Shown here: piece after piece, positions 7,117 to 17,334 of the stretch
Position numbering within the stretch: the first letter of the stretch is position 1
How the letters are laid out: each line of letters begins with the position of its first letter
Source of the DNA: Desulforamulus putei DSM 12395
GTDB taxonomy: Bacteria > Bacillota > Desulfotomaculia > Desulfotomaculales > Desulfotomaculaceae
DNA: 64,000 nt
Assembly (NCBI RefSeq): GCF_900129195.1
Contig: NZ_FQUY01000002.1
Span: 1-64,000, forward strand
Reading direction: 5' to 3'
Translations under genes and position numbers: made by a program
Notes under the pieces: generated by a model
Databases searched by the model: none
Seen by the model: the letters and a program-made list of their open reading frames with translations, nothing else
What the model was told of the DNA's origin: nothing

Positions 7117-8694
7117 ATGACATTCAGTAAAGGCACCAACGCCAGCACTGCCACCCTGACAAAACTGCGCACCCCCGAGAGCTACTGCCCCTTCAGCGGC
7201 ATGTGCGCCACCTGTTTGGACGGCTGCCCGGGCTTCTGTGAAATCGGTAAGTCCGCCGTTCGGGGCAAGGAAGTTCTTTATCCCCAGCCCTTTGGCAAAA
7301 CCACTTCCGCTTCCCAAAAGGATTACCCCATTGATTACTCCCATTTCAATATCATGGGTACTGCCGTAGGGGCCCATGGTATCGAAGCAGATCCCGATAA
7401 AGCCATTTTCCCGGCAGTAAACCTGGAAACCTACCTGGGCGCCAATAAAGACCTGAAGCTGACCACTCCCATCGTGGTGGCTGCCATGGGCTCCACCAAC
7501 GTTGCTGCAGACAACTGGGATCACCTGGCTGCCGGTTGTGCCATCTCCGGCGCCGGCATCGCCATCGGCGAGAACGTCTGTGCCATGGACCCCAATGTGG
7601 AAATCAAAAACGGCCGTGTGGTTCATTCCCCCAACCTGGCCAAAAGGGTGAAGGACTTCCAGGAATGGTCCCAGGGCGCCGGTTTTATCGCCGTGCAGGC
7701 CAACGTTGAAGATACCAACCTGGGCGTTCAGGAATATGCTCTGGAAAAACTGGGCGTCGAGGCTGTGGAAATAAAATGGGGCCAGGGCGCCAAGGACATC
7801 GGCGGTGAAGTAAAGCTGAACACCCTGGAGCGGGCCCTGCAGCTAAAGAGCCGCGGCTATATCGTACTGCCCAACCCGGAAGATCCGAAGGTTCAAGAAG
7901 CTTACAAAGCCGGCGCCTTTAAGGAGTTTGAACGTCACTCCCGCATCGGCATGGTCACCGAAGAAGGCTTCCTCAAGCGGGTAGAAGAACTGCGGGCCGC
8001 CGGAGCCAAATATGTTTTCCTGAAGACCGGCGCTTACCGCCCTGCTGATCTGGCCCGGGCCGTAAAATTTGCCTCCCTGGCCAGGATCGACCTGCTGACC
8101 GTTGACGGCGCAGGCGGCGGCACCGGCATGAGCCCCTGGAGGATGATGAATGAATGGGGTGTGCCCACCGTTTACATCCAGTCCCTGCTGACCCAATATT
8201 GCGACAAGCTGGCTGCCAGGGGTGAATATGTGCCTCCTATTGCCATCGCCGGCGGCTTCACCCTGGAGGATCATATGTTTAAGGGCTTTGCCATGAGCGC
8301 TCCCTATGTGAAGGCCATTGGTATGGCCCGCTCCGCTCTCACCGCCGCCATGGTGGGCAAAAACATCGGTGAAATGATAAAGAGCGGCAAGGTGCCCAAT
8401 GAGTACAAAAAATACGGTGAAACCCTGGAGCAAATCTTCATTAACGCCTCGGTGCTGAAGGATAAACTGGGGGATCGTTTTGCTGCTCTGCCGGTAGGCG
8501 CCATCGGCGTTTACACCTACTTCGAACGTTTATCCCAGGGTCTGCGCCAGTTTATGTGCGGCGCCCGCAAGTTCAGTCTGGAATATATCACCCGTGACGA
8601 CCTGGTGGCTTTAACGCCGGAAGCAGCCCGGGTAAGCGGCATCAAATACATTATGGAAGCAGATGCCGATGAAGTGGAGAAAATTCTTGGCTAG
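7117..8694 (+). CDS. FMN-binding glutamate synthase family protein (synthase domain only)
   Basis: 525 residues corresponding to the FMN/glutamate-synthase barrel of GltB, without an amidotransferase or GXGXG domain. The N-terminus carries a cysteine cluster (Cys24, 30, 33, 37, 41: CPFSGMC, TCLDGCPGFC) suited to an iron-sulfur centre. The barrel shows VVAAMGSTN, VEIKWGQGAKDIGG, TVDGAGGGTGMSPW and AIAGGF, the FMN and 2-oxoglutarate region of the family. Such stand-alone proteins are thought to use ammonia delivered by a partner and an outside electron donor; neither partner is proven here. It lies 57 bases after the GS-like gene with AGGAGG before its ATG, so the two are probably cotranscribed. 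A small hairpin (AGGTT/AACCT, about 7071-7081) lies between them. Confidence 0.88.
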   Translation: MTFSKGTNASTATLTKLRTPESYCPFSGMCATCLDGCPGFCEIGKSAVRGKEVLYPQPFGKTTSASQKDYPIDYSHFNIMGTAVGAHGIEADPDKAIFPAVNLETYLGANKDLKLTTPIVVAAMGSTNVAADNWDHLAAGCAISGAGIAIGENVCAMDPNVEIKNGRVVHSPNLAKRVKDFQEWSQGAGFIAVQANVEDTNLGVQEYALEKLGVEAVEIKWGQGAKDIGGEVKLNTLERALQLKSRGYIVLPNPEDPKVQEAYKAGAFKEFERHSRIGMVTEEGFLKRVEELRAAGAKYVFLKTGAYRPADLARAVKFASLARIDLLTVDGAGGGTGMSPWRMMNEWGVPTVYIQSLLTQYCDKLAARGEYVPPIAIAGGFTLEDHMFKGFAMSAPYVKAIGMARSALTAAMVGKNIGEMIKSGKVPNEYKKYGETLEQIFINASVLKDKLGDRFAALPVGAIGVYTYFERLSQGLRQFMCGARKFSLEYITRDDLVALTPEAARVSGIKYIMEADADEVEKILG

Positions 8695-8730
8695 TTAACC
8701 AGGTATATATTGTATACTTGCCAAAACCTA

Positions 8731-8759
8731 TTGACTGGTTGATAAAGGTACCCTATAAT
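8731..8759 (+). promoter_or_regulatory. Sigma-A promoter for the second ANTAR gene
   Basis: TTGACT (8731-8736), a 17-base spacer and a perfect TATAAT (8754-8759). Transcription would start about 15 bases before the first ANTAR hairpin, so the whole P1-P2-terminator unit is in the leader. Confidence 0.85.
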
Positions 8760-8780
8760 ACAGCTATAGTTGAATACAAA

Positions 8781-8848
8781 AGGATACAATGATGTATCCT
8801 ATCACGGCAATGTTGCCCAGACAGGTAGTGTACCTGTCTGGGTTTTTT
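8781..8848 (+). promoter_or_regulatory. Canonical ANTAR dual-hairpin attenuator before the second ANTAR gene
   Basis: P1 (8781-8800) is AGGATAC-AATGAT-GTATCCT. P2 (8806-8817) is GGC-AATGTT-GCC, five bases later. Both hexaloops have A at 1 and G at 4. The terminator (8816-8842) is a perfect 11-pair stem around a five-base loop followed by six T. Its first bases are the 3' side of P2, so the two structures cannot coexist. This is the clearest copy in the window and implies autoregulation by the product or by the first ANTAR protein. Confidence 0.9.
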
Positions 8849-8868
8849 GCATTTGTGAGGTGATCCCG

Positions 8869-9453
8869 GTGGCCAATCCACGTATCGTCATCGTCGATGC
8901 GGATGAGGCGTGGTGCAAGCATTTAAAGACCATGTTAGGTAAACTGGGCTATCTTGTTGTGGGAGATGCCTCAGACGGCCCCGGCGCGCTGAAGTTGGTG
9001 CGTACCCGCCACCCGGATTTGCTGATCATCCAGGATCATTTGCCTGGCCTCAGCGGTCTGGAGGTAGCCCGTATTATGTATGAAGATCAACTAGGGCCGG
9101 TCATCATAACCACCGATTACATGCAGCAGGACTTAATTGAGAAGGCACGGGAAGCTAGGGTATTCAGCATTCTCCTGAAGCCGGTGGAAGAACATGCTTT
9201 GCTGCCTGCGGTGGAACTGGCCATGGGTAATTATCAAGAAATCATTAAATTGGAAAAGCAGGTCAAAGAATTGAGAGATACCCTGGAAACCAGGAAACTG
9301 GTGGAAAAGGCCAAGGGCATCTTGATGAGGACCATGAAACTAAGCGAAGAAGAAGCCTATAAACGCATCCAAAAGCAAAGCATGAACAAGCGCATTTCTA
9401 TGCGGGCGGTGGCCGAGGCGGTCATACTTGCTCACAATATTAACCAAGACTAA
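8869..9453 (+). CDS. ANTAR-domain antiterminator with degenerate receiver (second copy)
   Basis: 194-residue paralogue of the protein encoded at 4996. The receiver begins ANPRIVIVDADE. At the phospho-acceptor site it reads LLIIQDHLPG, so Gln takes the Asp position with an Asp one residue later; the conserved Lys is in LLKPVEE. A coiled coil and the ANTAR domain follow (LETRKLVEKAKGILMRTMKL, then SEEEAYKRI). The start is GTG 8869, preceded by AGGTGA; the frame is open back to 8770, but that part is the leader with its terminator. The gene sits behind its own ANTAR attenuator and 142 bases before an intact glnA with another. It probably binds those RNAs when glutamine is low. What releases it is unknown, since no kinase or NasS-like sensor is nearby. 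Confidence 0.9.
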   Translation: MANPRIVIVDADEAWCKHLKTMLGKLGYLVVGDASDGPGALKLVRTRHPDLLIIQDHLPGLSGLEVARIMYEDQLGPVIITTDYMQQDLIEKAREARVFSILLKPVEEHALLPAVELAMGNYQEIIKLEKQVKELRDTLETRKLVEKAKGILMRTMKLSEEEAYKRIQKQSMNKRISMRAVAEAVILAHNINQD

Positions 9454-9474
9454 CGGAAGGGACAACTGAATGAT

Positions 9475-9560
9475 AACCGGTACAATGATGTCCGTTCAGG
9501 CAATGGCGCCTTTTATGAGGGGGTTTTCTATTCCTTTTTTATAAAAGGCGTTTTTATTTT
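9475..9560 (+). promoter_or_regulatory. ANTAR dual-hairpin attenuator before the first intact glnA
   Basis: P1 (9475-9496) has the loop AATGAT closed by AC/GT and, past single-base bulges, GGC/CCG and AA/TT. P2 (9499-9510) is GGC-AATGGC-GCC. Both loops obey A1/G4. The terminator stem CGCCTTTTAT (9507-9516) pairs with 9541-9550 across a 24-base loop and is followed by TTTTTATTTT. It shares the 3' bases of P2. No promoter was recognised in the gap, so this may control readthrough from the ANTAR gene into glnA. Confidence 0.85.
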
Positions 9561-9595
9561 AAAAAACACCCAAATTAATCAAGGAAAGGTGGATC

Positions 9596-10933
9596 ATGAT
9601 GGACGCTGCTGTTAAAAAGGAAGTATTAGAAAAGGCCAGGGAGATGGGGGTAAAATTTATCCGCTTGCAGTTCACGGATATTTTCGGTGTATTGAAAAAC
9701 GTAGCCATTACCGTAGAACAACTGGAAAAGGCCCTGGACGGCGAGTTAATGTTTGACGGTTCCTCTATTCACGGTTTCACCCGTATTGAAGAATCCGACA
9801 TGTACCTCCGTCCGGACCCCTCTACCTTTGCGGTATTCCCCTGGAGGCCCCGTGAAGGCGCAGTTGCCCGTTTGATCTGTGACGTTTATAATCCCGACGG
9901 CACTCCCTTTGAAGGCTGCCCCCGTTATGCCCTGAAAAAGGTTCTGGCCGAAGCCAGGGAAATGGGTTACACCATGAATGTCGGTCCCGAGTGTGAGTTT
10001 TTCCTCTTCCATGTTGATAAAGACGGCAATCCCACCACCCATACCCACGACCAGGCCGGTTACTTTGATATGACTCCCATTGATATGGGTGAAAACGCCC
10101 GCCGTTTCATGGTGCTTACTTTAGAGGAAATGGGCTTTGAAATTGAGGCCTCCCACCACGAAGTGGCGCCCGGCCAGCACGAAATTGACTTTAAATATTC
10201 CGAGGCCCTGGATGTGGCCGATAAAATCATGACCTTTAAATTTGTGGTTCGTACCATTGCCCAGCGGCACGGTCTGCATGCCACCTTTATGCCCAAACCC
10301 ATCTTCGGCATCAACGGTTCCGGTATGCACATGAACCAGTCCCTGTTTACCTTAGACGGTGAGAATGCTTTCTACGACCCCAGCACACCGGATCAACTGA
10401 GCGAAACTGCCAAATATTACATTGGGGGTCTGATCAAGCACGCCCGGGCCTTTGCCGCTCTGACCAACTCCAGCGTAAACTCCTACAAGCGCCTGGTTCC
10501 CGGTTATGAGGCTCCCTGCTATGTGGCATGGTCTTTAGCTAACCGCAGTTGCTTAATCCGCATTCCTGCCAAACGCGGCATGTCCACCCGCGTGGAACTG
10601 CGCAACCCCGACCCGGCCTGCAATCCCTACCTGGCCATTGCTGCCGCATTGAAGGCTGGTCTGGACGGGATTAAGAACAAAATTGCGCCGCCTGCCCCCA
10701 CAGAGAGCAACATTTACCATATGGATGCCGCTCAAAGGTCGGCGGAAGGTATTGTGAGCCTGCCCGCCAGCTTGCATGAGGCTGTTATGGAACTTCAGGC
10801 CAACCCGGTTATTTCATCCGTTCTCGGCGACCATATCCTGAGCCGCTTTGTGGAAGGCAAAATGGAAGAGTGGGATGAGTTCAGAACCACTGTACACGAA
10901 TGGGAAATTAAGAAGTACCTGACCATGTACTAG
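9596..10933 (+). CDS. glnA: Glutamine synthetase type I (first intact copy)
   Basis: Makes glutamine from glutamate, ammonia and ATP as a cytoplasmic dodecamer. It has 445 residues, the length of the GSI-alpha group, which lacks the adenylylation insert. Active-site motifs are complete: [51 protein letters not shown] and TRVELR. The Arg of [12 protein letters not shown] matches the residue linked to glutamine feedback inhibition in Bacillus GSI-alpha. AGGTGG lies just upstream of two adjacent ATG codons (9596, 9599); either may be used. It is preceded by an ANTAR attenuator and followed by a terminator, so it can be expressed alone or with the second ANTAR gene. Confidence 0.95.
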   Translation: MMDAAVKKEVLEKAREMGVKFIRLQFTDIFGVLKNVAITVEQLEKALDGELMFDGSSIHGFTRIEESDMYLRPDPSTFAVFPWRPREGAVARLICDVYNPDGTPFEGCPRYALKKVLAEAREMGYTMNVGPECEFFLFHVDKDGNPTTHTHDQAGYFDMTPIDMGENARRFMVLTLEEMGFEIEASHHEVAPGQHEIDFKYSEALDVADKIMTFKFVVRTIAQRHGLHATFMPKPIFGINGSGMHMNQSLFTLDGENAFYDPSTPDQLSETAKYYIGGLIKHARAFAALTNSSVNSYKRLVPGYEAPCYVAWSLANRSCLIRIPAKRGMSTRVELRNPDPACNPYLAIAAALKAGLDGIKNKIAPPAPTESNIYHMDAAQRSAEGIVSLPASLHEAVMELQANPVISSVLGDHILSRFVEGKMEEWDEFRTTVHEWEIKKYLTMY

Positions 10934-10959
10934 GATTTAAGTTAAAACCGGTTCTAACA

Positions 10960-11010
10960 GGGCAAACTTTACTCCGCAAGGGGTAGGGTTTGCCTTTTCT
11001 TGCTTTTTTT
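10960..11010 (+). terminator. Intrinsic terminator after the first intact glnA
   Basis: GGCAAAC (10961-10967) pairs with GTTTGCC (10988-10994), extended inward by ACTCC/GGGGT around a GCAA loop, then TTTTCTTGCTTTTTTT. Confidence 0.85.
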
Positions 11011-11051
11011 AAAAGTATACATAATTCTTCGGGCTAAGGTATGGATTTCTG

Positions 11052-11080
11052 TTGAGAATTTGCTATACTGTTATTACAAT
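11052..11080 (+). promoter_or_regulatory. Sigma-A promoter for the second intact glnA
   Basis: TTGAGA (11052-11057), a 17-base spacer and TACAAT (11075-11080). The predicted start lies a few bases before the P1 hairpin, so P1 would be at the very 5' end of the RNA. A repeat CTGTTGA/TCAACAG flanks the promoter (11050-11056, 11081-11087) and may be an operator. Confidence 0.7.
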
Positions 11081-11088
11081 TCAACAGA

Positions 11089-11168
11089 AAGCACAATGGC
11101 GTGCTTACTTATTGGGCGACGAGGCCTGCAGCGGGTAAGATTTTTGGTACCTTGCGTGTAGGTTTTTT
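11089..11168 (+). promoter_or_regulatory. ANTAR-type attenuator with variant P2 before the second intact glnA
   Basis: P1 (11089-11106) is AAGCAC-AATGGC-GTGCTT, a perfect A1/G4 hexaloop hairpin. P2 (11114-11127) is GGGC-GACGAG-GCCT: six-base loop, G at 4, but G instead of A at 1. The terminator starts at 11125 inside P2, with CCTGCA pairing to TGTAGG and inner GGTA/TACC, then seven T. The stem is less regular than in the other leaders. Confidence 0.7.
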
Positions 11169-11223
11169 TGTTTCTGTGATATAATACTTCTTGTAGATTT
11201 CAGCAGAAGAAAGGTGTGTTATT

Positions 11224-12558
11224 GTGGCTAAACTGACTAACGACGATGTTAGGCAATTATGCAAGGAACTCCATGTAAAGTTTATCCGACTGCAGTTCAC
11301 CGACATCTTTGGGGTATTAAAAAATGTGGCCATCACCGTTGAGCAGCTGGATAAAGCCCTGGAAGGAGAGCTGATGTTTGACGGCTCCTCCATTGAAGGA
11401 TTTGTACGCATTGAAGAATCGGATATGTATCTTCGTCCGGACCCCAATACCTTTGTGGTATTCCCCTGGAAACCCCGGGAAGGTGCGGTGGCTCGTCTGA
11501 TTTGTGATATCTACAATCCCGACGGCACACCTTTTATCGGTGATCCCCGTTATGCCCTGCGCCGGGCCATTGCCGAGGCGGAAGAAATGGGCTACATCAT
11601 GAACGTTGGGCCCGAGGCTGAATTTTTCTTGTTCCATGTGGACAGCGACGGACGCCCCACCACCAAAACCCATGATCGGGCCGGTTACTTTGATATGACT
11701 CCCATCGACCTGGGGGAAGATGCCCGCAGAGACATGGTCTTAACCCTGGAACAGATGGGATTTGAAATAGAAGCTTCTCACCATGAAGTGGCTCCGGGAC
11801 AGCATGAGATAGACTTTAAGTATTCCGATGCCCTGGATGTAGCGGATAAAATTGTAACTTTTAAGCTGGCGGTACGGACCATTGCCCAGCGCCACGGTCT
11901 GCATGCCACCTTTATGCCCAAACCGGTCTTTGGTATGGCAGGTTCCGGGATGCACTTGAACCAGTCCTTGATTACCAAGGAGGGCAAAAACGCCTTTTAT
12001 GATCCCAATGCCCCCATCGGCATGAGTGAAGTGAGCATGCATTATATTGCAGGGTTGATGAACCATATCCATGCCATTTCTGCCATCACCAACCCCACCG
12101 TAAACTCTTACAAGCGCCTGGTATCCGGTTACGAAGCCCCGGTCTATGTAGCCTGGTCCTCCCGGAACCGCAGTCCCTTGATCCGCATTCCGGCCAAGCG
12201 GGGTATGTCCACCCGGATTGAATTACGCAGTCCGGACCCTTCCTGCAACCCCTACCTGGCCTTGGCGGTGTGTCTGAAGGCCGGTCTGGACGGCATCAAG
12301 AAAAAGATGGTGCCGCCGCCGCCCTGTGACAGAAATATCTACGAAATGACCCTGGCGGAGCGTCAGGCGCTGGGCATCGGCAGCCTGCCGGAGAACCTGG
12401 CCGAAGCCTTAAAGGCGCTGGCTGCCGATGAAGTGATCAAAGAAGCTCTGGGGCCCCACATTTTCGAAAGATATATGGAGGCAAAAACCATCGAGTGGGA
12501 TCGCTACCGCATGCAAGTAAGCCCCTGGGAACTGGAAGAATACCTGACAAAATTCTAA
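11224..12558 (+). CDS. glnA: Glutamine synthetase type I (second intact copy)
   Basis: 444-residue GSI-alpha enzyme, closely similar to the copy at 9596 over its full length. All catalytic motifs are intact: [50 protein letters not shown] and TRIELR. The start is GTG 11224 with AAGGTG about eight bases upstream. It has its own promoter, ANTAR-type leader and terminator, so it forms a separate transcription unit in front of gltB. Two near-identical synthetases with different leaders suggest differential expression rather than different chemistry; which is dominant cannot be told. Confidence 0.95.
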   Translation: MAKLTNDDVRQLCKELHVKFIRLQFTDIFGVLKNVAITVEQLDKALEGELMFDGSSIEGFVRIEESDMYLRPDPNTFVVFPWKPREGAVARLICDIYNPDGTPFIGDPRYALRRAIAEAEEMGYIMNVGPEAEFFLFHVDSDGRPTTKTHDRAGYFDMTPIDLGEDARRDMVLTLEQMGFEIEASHHEVAPGQHEIDFKYSDALDVADKIVTFKLAVRTIAQRHGLHATFMPKPVFGMAGSGMHLNQSLITKEGKNAFYDPNAPIGMSEVSMHYIAGLMNHIHAISAITNPTVNSYKRLVSGYEAPVYVAWSSRNRSPLIRIPAKRGMSTRIELRSPDPSCNPYLALAVCLKAGLDGIKKKMVPPPPCDRNIYEMTLAERQALGIGSLPENLAEALKALAADEVIKEALGPHIFERYMEAKTIEWDRYRMQVSPWELEEYLTKF

Positions 12559-12591
12559 TACCCCTCCATTGATATAGATGTGAAGGTTTTG

Positions 12592-12643
12592 CCCGGGTAG
12601 CGCTGCTTCGAAAAAGGGTTTGCCTTAACCCGGGTTATTTTTG
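12592..12643 (+). terminator. Terminator between the second glnA and gltB
   Basis: CCCGGGT (12592-12598) pairs with ACCCGGG (12628-12634) and is followed by TTATTTTTG. The loop is 29 bases, so it may also act as an attenuator for gltB, but no A1/G4 hairpin is visible. Confidence 0.7.
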
Positions 12644-12715
12644 TCTCTAAATATAGACAGAATATTCCAAAAAAATTATTTGTTTAGCTTATTGGAAAGG
12701 GTAGGTGTTTGCGCA

Positions 12716-15700
12716 ATGAGTCTTTATGGATTGCCCCCCCAACAAGGCATGTACGACCCAAAATTTGAGCATGATGCCTGCGGTATTGGTTTTGTGGCCA
12801 ACATTAAAGGAAAAAAATCAAATGATATTTTGCGTCAGGCTCTGACCGTTTTGGTGAATCTTGACCACCGCGGTGGGCAAGGGGCCGAAACCAATACAGG
12901 TGACGGCGCGGGAATTCTGATGCAGATACCGCATATTTTCTTTGAAAAAGAATGTGCGAAATTAAATATTCAACTGCCGCCTGCCGGCCAATATGCTGTT
13001 GGTATGCTTTTTCTGCCCAATGACAGTGGTCAACGGGAAGGCTGCCGGCGTATTTTGGAGCGGGTGGTTCAGGAAGAAGGCCAAACTTTGCTGGGCTGGA
13101 GAGAAGTCCCCGTTGACGACTCTATGATCGGTGAAACAGCAAAGCTGGCCCAGCCCTCAATATTTCAAGTTTTTATTGCGGCAAATCCTGATTTAAAAGA
13201 CAGCCTGGCCTTTGAGCGTAAGCTTTATGTAATCAGAAAACGTGCCCGGAAGGAAGCTCGCCGTTCCCTGTTAAATGACGGGGAGACCTTCTACTTTGCC
13301 AGCCTGTCCTCCCGGACCATCGTCTACAAGGGAATGCTGACCCCCGAACAGTTGGACCGGTTTTACCTTGATTTGCAGGATCCGCATATAGAAATTGCCC
13401 TTGCCCTGGTGCATTCACGGTTTTCCACCAATACCTTTCCCAGTTGGGAACGTGCTCACCCCTACCGGTACTTAATTCACAACGGTGAGATTAACACGCT
13501 GCGCGGCAATGTGAACTGGATGCATGCCCGCCAGGCCATGTGCCAGTCGGAACTGTTTGGCGAAGATATTAAAAAGATTCTGCCGGTGATTGACCAGGAG
13601 GGCAGCGACTCCTTAATGTTTGATAACACCCTGGAGTTCCTTTATCTGGCGGGACGTTCCCTGCCCCATGCGGCTATGATGATGATTCCCGAGCCATGGT
13701 CCCACCATGAAAGCATGAGTGATGAAAAGAAAGCTTTTTATGAATACCACAGCTGCCTGATGGAACCATGGGACGGCCCCGCCGCCATTGCCTTCACCGA
13801 CGGCAGAATCATCGGCGCGGTACTGGACCGCAACGGTTTGCGGCCTTCCCGTTACTATGTAACCAAGGATGACATGATTGTCCTGGCTTCCGAAGTGGGT
13901 GTCCTGGACATAGCGCCGGAGAAGGTGGCCTATAAAGATCGTCTAAAGCCGGGGAGAATGCTGCTGGTGGATACCGAGGAGGGCCGCATTGTTTCGGATG
14001 AAGAGTTAAAGCAGCGTATTGCCACCGAGTATCCCTACCGCCGGTGGATCAATGAATATATGGTCAGCCTGGAAGACCTGCCGGAGGCTCCCGAAGTTCC
14101 GCAGCCGGCCTGTGAAAACTTTACCCAGCTGCAGCAGGCCTTTGGTTATACCCATGAGGACCTGGTGAAAACCCTGGAACCCATGGCCAAAAACGGCGTT
14201 GACCCGGTGGGCGCCATGGGCCATGACGCTTCACTGGCAGTGCTGTCGGAAAAACCACAGCTTATGTATAACTATTTCAAGCAGTTGTTTGCCCAGGTTA
14301 CCAATCCTCCCATTGACGCCATCCGGGAGGAAATTGTCACCGCCACGGAAACCACCCTTGGTTCCGAAAAGAACCTTATTAAACCGGAGCCTGACAGCTG
14401 CCGGAGAATCAGGATCAAAACACCCATTTTAAGCAATGAAGACCTGGCCAAACTTCGCTGCATTCAGAAAGAAGGATTTAAGGCCGTCACCCTGCCAATC
14501 CTGTACAACGTTTCAGAGGGGGCCCCGGGACTGGAAAAGGCGCTGGATGACCTCTTTCGGGCAGCAGACCTGGCCGTTGCGGACGGTGCCAACCTGCTGA
14601 TACTGTCGGATCGGGGCGTGGACAAGGAGCATGCTGCCATGCCTGCCCTCCTGGCTGTATCCGGCCTCCATCACCACCTGATCCGGGAAGGGACCCGTAC
14701 CCGGGTAAGCCTGTTGTTGGAATCCGGAGAACCACGGGAAGTACACCACTTTGCTGTTTTGCTGGGATATGGCGCCAGCGCCATCAACCCTTACCTGGCC
14801 ATTGAGACTTTGCAAAACATGATTTGCCAGGGATATATCAGTGGTCTGAGCCCCCAAGATGCTGTCAAGAATTACATCAAGGCAGCCACCAAGGGTGTCG
14901 TTAAGGTTATGTCCAAGATGGGCATTTCCACCATTCAAAGTTACTGCGGCGCACAGATCTTTGAGGCCGTCGGGATTCATCAGTCAGTTATTGACAAATA
15001 TTTTACCTGGACACCTTCACGTATTGGCGGCATTGACATGGATGCCATTGCCCGGGAAGTGGAACTTCGTCACCGGCGGGCCTATGCAGGTCATGATAAC
15101 ACCCTTGATTCAGGGTCTGCTCACCAGTGGCGGCATGACGGCGAAGACCACATGTATAACCCCAAGGTGATCTACTATTTACAGCAGGCTTGCCGCAACG
15201 GCGACTATGGCCTGTTTAAAGAATACTCGACTCTATTGGACCGTGAAGCGCAAAGGAGTTGTACGATACGGGGCTTGTTTGCCTTTAAATCGAACAGGCA
15301 GCCCGTACCCATCGATGAAGTAGAATCGGTGGAATCCATCTGCCGCCGTTTCAAAACCGGGGCCATGTCTTTCGGCTCCATCAGCAAAGAAGCCCATGAA
15401 TGCCTGGCCATTGCCATGAACCGCATCGGCGGCAAGAGTAATACCGGCGAAGGCGGGGAAGACCCTGCCCGCTTTATTCCCGATGCCAACGGGGACTCCA
15501 GGCGCAGCGCCATCAAGCAGGTGGCCTCCGGCAGATTTGGTGTCACCAGCAACTATTTGGTCAATGCGGATGAAATTCAAATCAAGATGGCCCAGGGGGC
15601 TAAACCGGGTGAAGGCGGTCAGTTGCCCGGCGGCAAAGTATATCCCTGGGTTGCGGAGGTACGGGGTACCACAGCCGGCGTAGGGCTGATCTCACCCCCG

Positions 15701-17305
15701 CCGCACCACGATATTTATTCCATCGAAGACTTGGCTCAGTTGATCCACGATCTTAAGAATGCCAACCCGCGGGCCAGAATTAACGTCAAACTGGTGTCCG
15801 AGGTGGGTGTGGGCACCATTGCCGCAGGGGTCGCCAAGGGCCGGGCCGATGTGGTGCTGATCAGCGGTTATGATGGCGGCACCGGCGCATCCCCGCGGAC
15901 CAGTATAAGGCATGCCGGGTTGCCCTGGGAGTTAGGTTTGGCGGAAACCCATCAAACCCTGGTGCTGAACAAACTGCGTGACAGAATCGTGGTAGAAACC
16001 GACGGCAAGCTGATGACCGGGCGGGATGTGGTCATTGCCACCCTGCTGGGCGCTGAAGAATACGGTTTTGCCACCGCCCCCCTGGTTGCCATGGGCTGCG
16101 TTATGATGCGGGTCTGCAACCTGGATACCTGTCCGGTGGGTATTGCCACCCAAAACCCGGAATTGCGTAAGAACTTCAGCGGCAAACCGGAGCATGTGAT
16201 AAACCTCATGCGTTTTATTGCCCAGGAGATGCGGGAGATTATGGCTCAACTGGGATTCCGCACCGTCAATGAAATGGTGGGCAGGACCGACGTCCTTGAG
16301 GTCAGTGATGCCGTTAACCACTGGAAAAGAAAAGGGCTGGATCTTTCACCGCTGCTTTACCAACCGGATGTTCCCGAAACCGTGGGAAGATACTGCCGCA
16401 TCGCCCAGGATCACGGGCTGGAAAAATCCCTGGACATGCAGCAGCTTTTGCACATCTGCCGGCCTGCCCTGGAGCGTGGAGAACCTGTGCGGGCCAGATT
16501 ACCCATTCGCAATATCAACCGGGTGGTAGGCACCATTTTGGGCAGCGAGGTCACCAGGCGTTACGGAGCGGCAGGCCTGCCTGAAGATACCATTCAGCTG
16601 ACCTTTGAAGGCAGCGCCGGGCAAAGTTTCGGAGCCTTTGTTCCCAAAGGAATTACACTGGTCCTGGAAGGCGATGCCAACGACTACATCGGCAAAGGTC
16701 TTTCTGGCGGCAAAATTATTGTTTTCCCGCCGGCCAGGTCTACCTTTGTACCCGAGGAAAACATCATTATCGGCAATGTAGCCTTTTATGGCGCAACCTC
16801 CGGCGAAGCCTATATCCGCGGTGTGGCGGGTGAAAGGTTCTGCGTCAGGAACAGCGGTGTCCGGGCAGTTGTTGAAGGTGTAGGCGATCACGGTTGTGAA
16901 TATATGACCGGCGGGCGGGTGGTTGTCCTTGGTCCCACCGGCAGGAACTTTGCAGCAGGTATGTCAGGCGGCATTGCTTACGTGCTGGATGAAGACGGAA
17001 CGTTCCCCAACCGGTGCAACATGGAAATGGTTCTTCTGGAAAAGCTGGAAAATGCTGAGGAAATCAAAGAGGTTCAAGACCTGATCAAGCAGCATTTGAA
17101 CTATACCCAAAGTAAGGTCGCTCAAAGGGTATTGGATAATTGGGATCACCTGCTGCCAAAGTTTGTACGGGTGATTCCCAAGGACTACAAACGCATGATG
17201 GAAGCCTTGGCGCGGGCCTATGAGATGGGTTTAAGCGGTGAAGAAGCAATTCTGGTTGCTTTTGAAGAAAACAAAAAAGACAAATCCCGGGTCAGCGGCA
17301 ACTAA
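12716..17305 (+). CDS. gltB: Glutamate synthase large subunit
   Basis: 1529-residue NADPH-type glutamate synthase alpha subunit, transferring the glutamine amide to 2-oxoglutarate. The start is ATG 12716 after AGGGTAGGTG; the 25 earlier open codons run through a terminator and are dismissed. A short propeptide precedes the class II amidotransferase, whose catalytic Cys22 lies in [10 protein letters not shown] central domain and FMN barrel follow ([37 protein letters not shown]). The 3Fe-4S cysteines lie in [15 protein letters not shown]. The C-terminus is the GXGXG beta-helix ([21 protein letters not shown], cut here after GGRVVVLG). gltD follows after 29 bases. Together with the glutamine synthetases this completes the GS-GOGAT cycle. 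Confidence 0.96.
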   Translation: MSLYGLPPQQGMYDPKFEHDACGIGFVANIKGKKSNDILRQALTVLVNLDHRGGQGAETNTGDGAGILMQIPHIFFEKECAKLNIQLPPAGQYAVGMLFLPNDSGQREGCRRILERVVQEEGQTLLGWREVPVDDSMIGETAKLAQPSIFQVFIAANPDLKDSLAFERKLYVIRKRARKEARRSLLNDGETFYFASLSSRTIVYKGMLTPEQLDRFYLDLQDPHIEIALALVHSRFSTNTFPSWERAHPYRYLIHNGEINTLRGNVNWMHARQAMCQSELFGEDIKKILPVIDQEGSDSLMFDNTLEFLYLAGRSLPHAAMMMIPEPWSHHESMSDEKKAFYEYHSCLMEPWDGPAAIAFTDGRIIGAVLDRNGLRPSRYYVTKDDMIVLASEVGVLDIAPEKVAYKDRLKPGRMLLVDTEEGRIVSDEELKQRIATEYPYRRWINEYMVSLEDLPEAPEVPQPACENFTQLQQAFGYTHEDLVKTLEPMAKNGVDPVGAMGHDASLAVLSEKPQLMYNYFKQLFAQVTNPPIDAIREEIVTATETTLGSEKNLIKPEPDSCRRIRIKTPILSNEDLAKLRCIQKEGFKAVTLPILYNVSEGAPGLEKALDDLFRAADLAVADGANLLILSDRGVDKEHAAMPALLAVSGLHHHLIREGTRTRVSLLLESGEPREVHHFAVLLGYGASAINPYLAIETLQNMICQGYISGLSPQDAVKNYIKAATKGVVKVMSKMGISTIQSYCGAQIFEAVGIHQSVIDKYFTWTPSRIGGIDMDAIAREVELRHRRAYAGHDNTLDSGSAHQWRHDGEDHMYNPKVIYYLQQACRNGDYGLFKEYSTLLDREAQRSCTIRGLFAFKSNRQPVPIDEVESVESICRRFKTGAMSFGSISKEAHECLAIAMNRIGGKSNTGEGGEDPARFIPDANGDSRRSAIKQVASGRFGVTSNYLVNADEIQIKMAQGAKPGEGGQLPGGKVYPWVAEVRGTTAGVGLISPPPHHDIYSIEDLAQLIHDLKNANPRARINVKLVSEVGVGTIAAGVAKGRADVVLISGYDGGTGASPRTSIRHAGLPWELGLAETHQTLVLNKLRDRIVVETDGKLMTGRDVVIATLLGAEEYGFATAPLVAMGCVMMRVCNLDTCPVGIATQNPELRKNFSGKPEHVINLMRFIAQEMREIMAQLGFRTVNEMVGRTDVLEVSDAVNHWKRKGLDLSPLLYQPDVPETVGRYCRIAQDHGLEKSLDMQQLLHICRPALERGEPVRARLPIRNINRVVGTILGSEVTRRYGAAGLPEDTIQLTFEGSAGQSFGAFVPKGITLVLEGDANDYIGKGLSGGKIIVFPPARSTFVPEENIIIGNVAFYGATSGEAYIRGVAGERFCVRNSGVRAVVEGVGDHGCEYMTGGRVVVLGPTGRNFAAGMSGGIAYVLDEDGTFPNRCNMEMVLLEKLENAEEIKEVQDLIKQHLNYTQSKVAQRVLDNWDHLLPKFVRVIPKDYKRMMEALARAYEMGLSGEEAILVAFEENKKDKSRVSGN

Positions 17306-17334
17306 CCGGGAACATTGGTTGGGGGGTAAAGGAC

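Noticed and set aside
8770-8868. Longer N-terminus of the second ANTAR protein
   Set aside because: This stretch is the ANTAR hairpin leader including a complete terminator.
12641-12715. Earlier gltB start
   Set aside because: It would lie next to the glnA terminator tail with no ribosome site; ATG 12716 has one and gives a normal propeptide.
12592-12715. ANTAR target in the gltB leader
   Set aside because: No six-base A1/G4 hairpin overlaps the terminator at 12592; AGCGCT has the pattern but no flanking stem.
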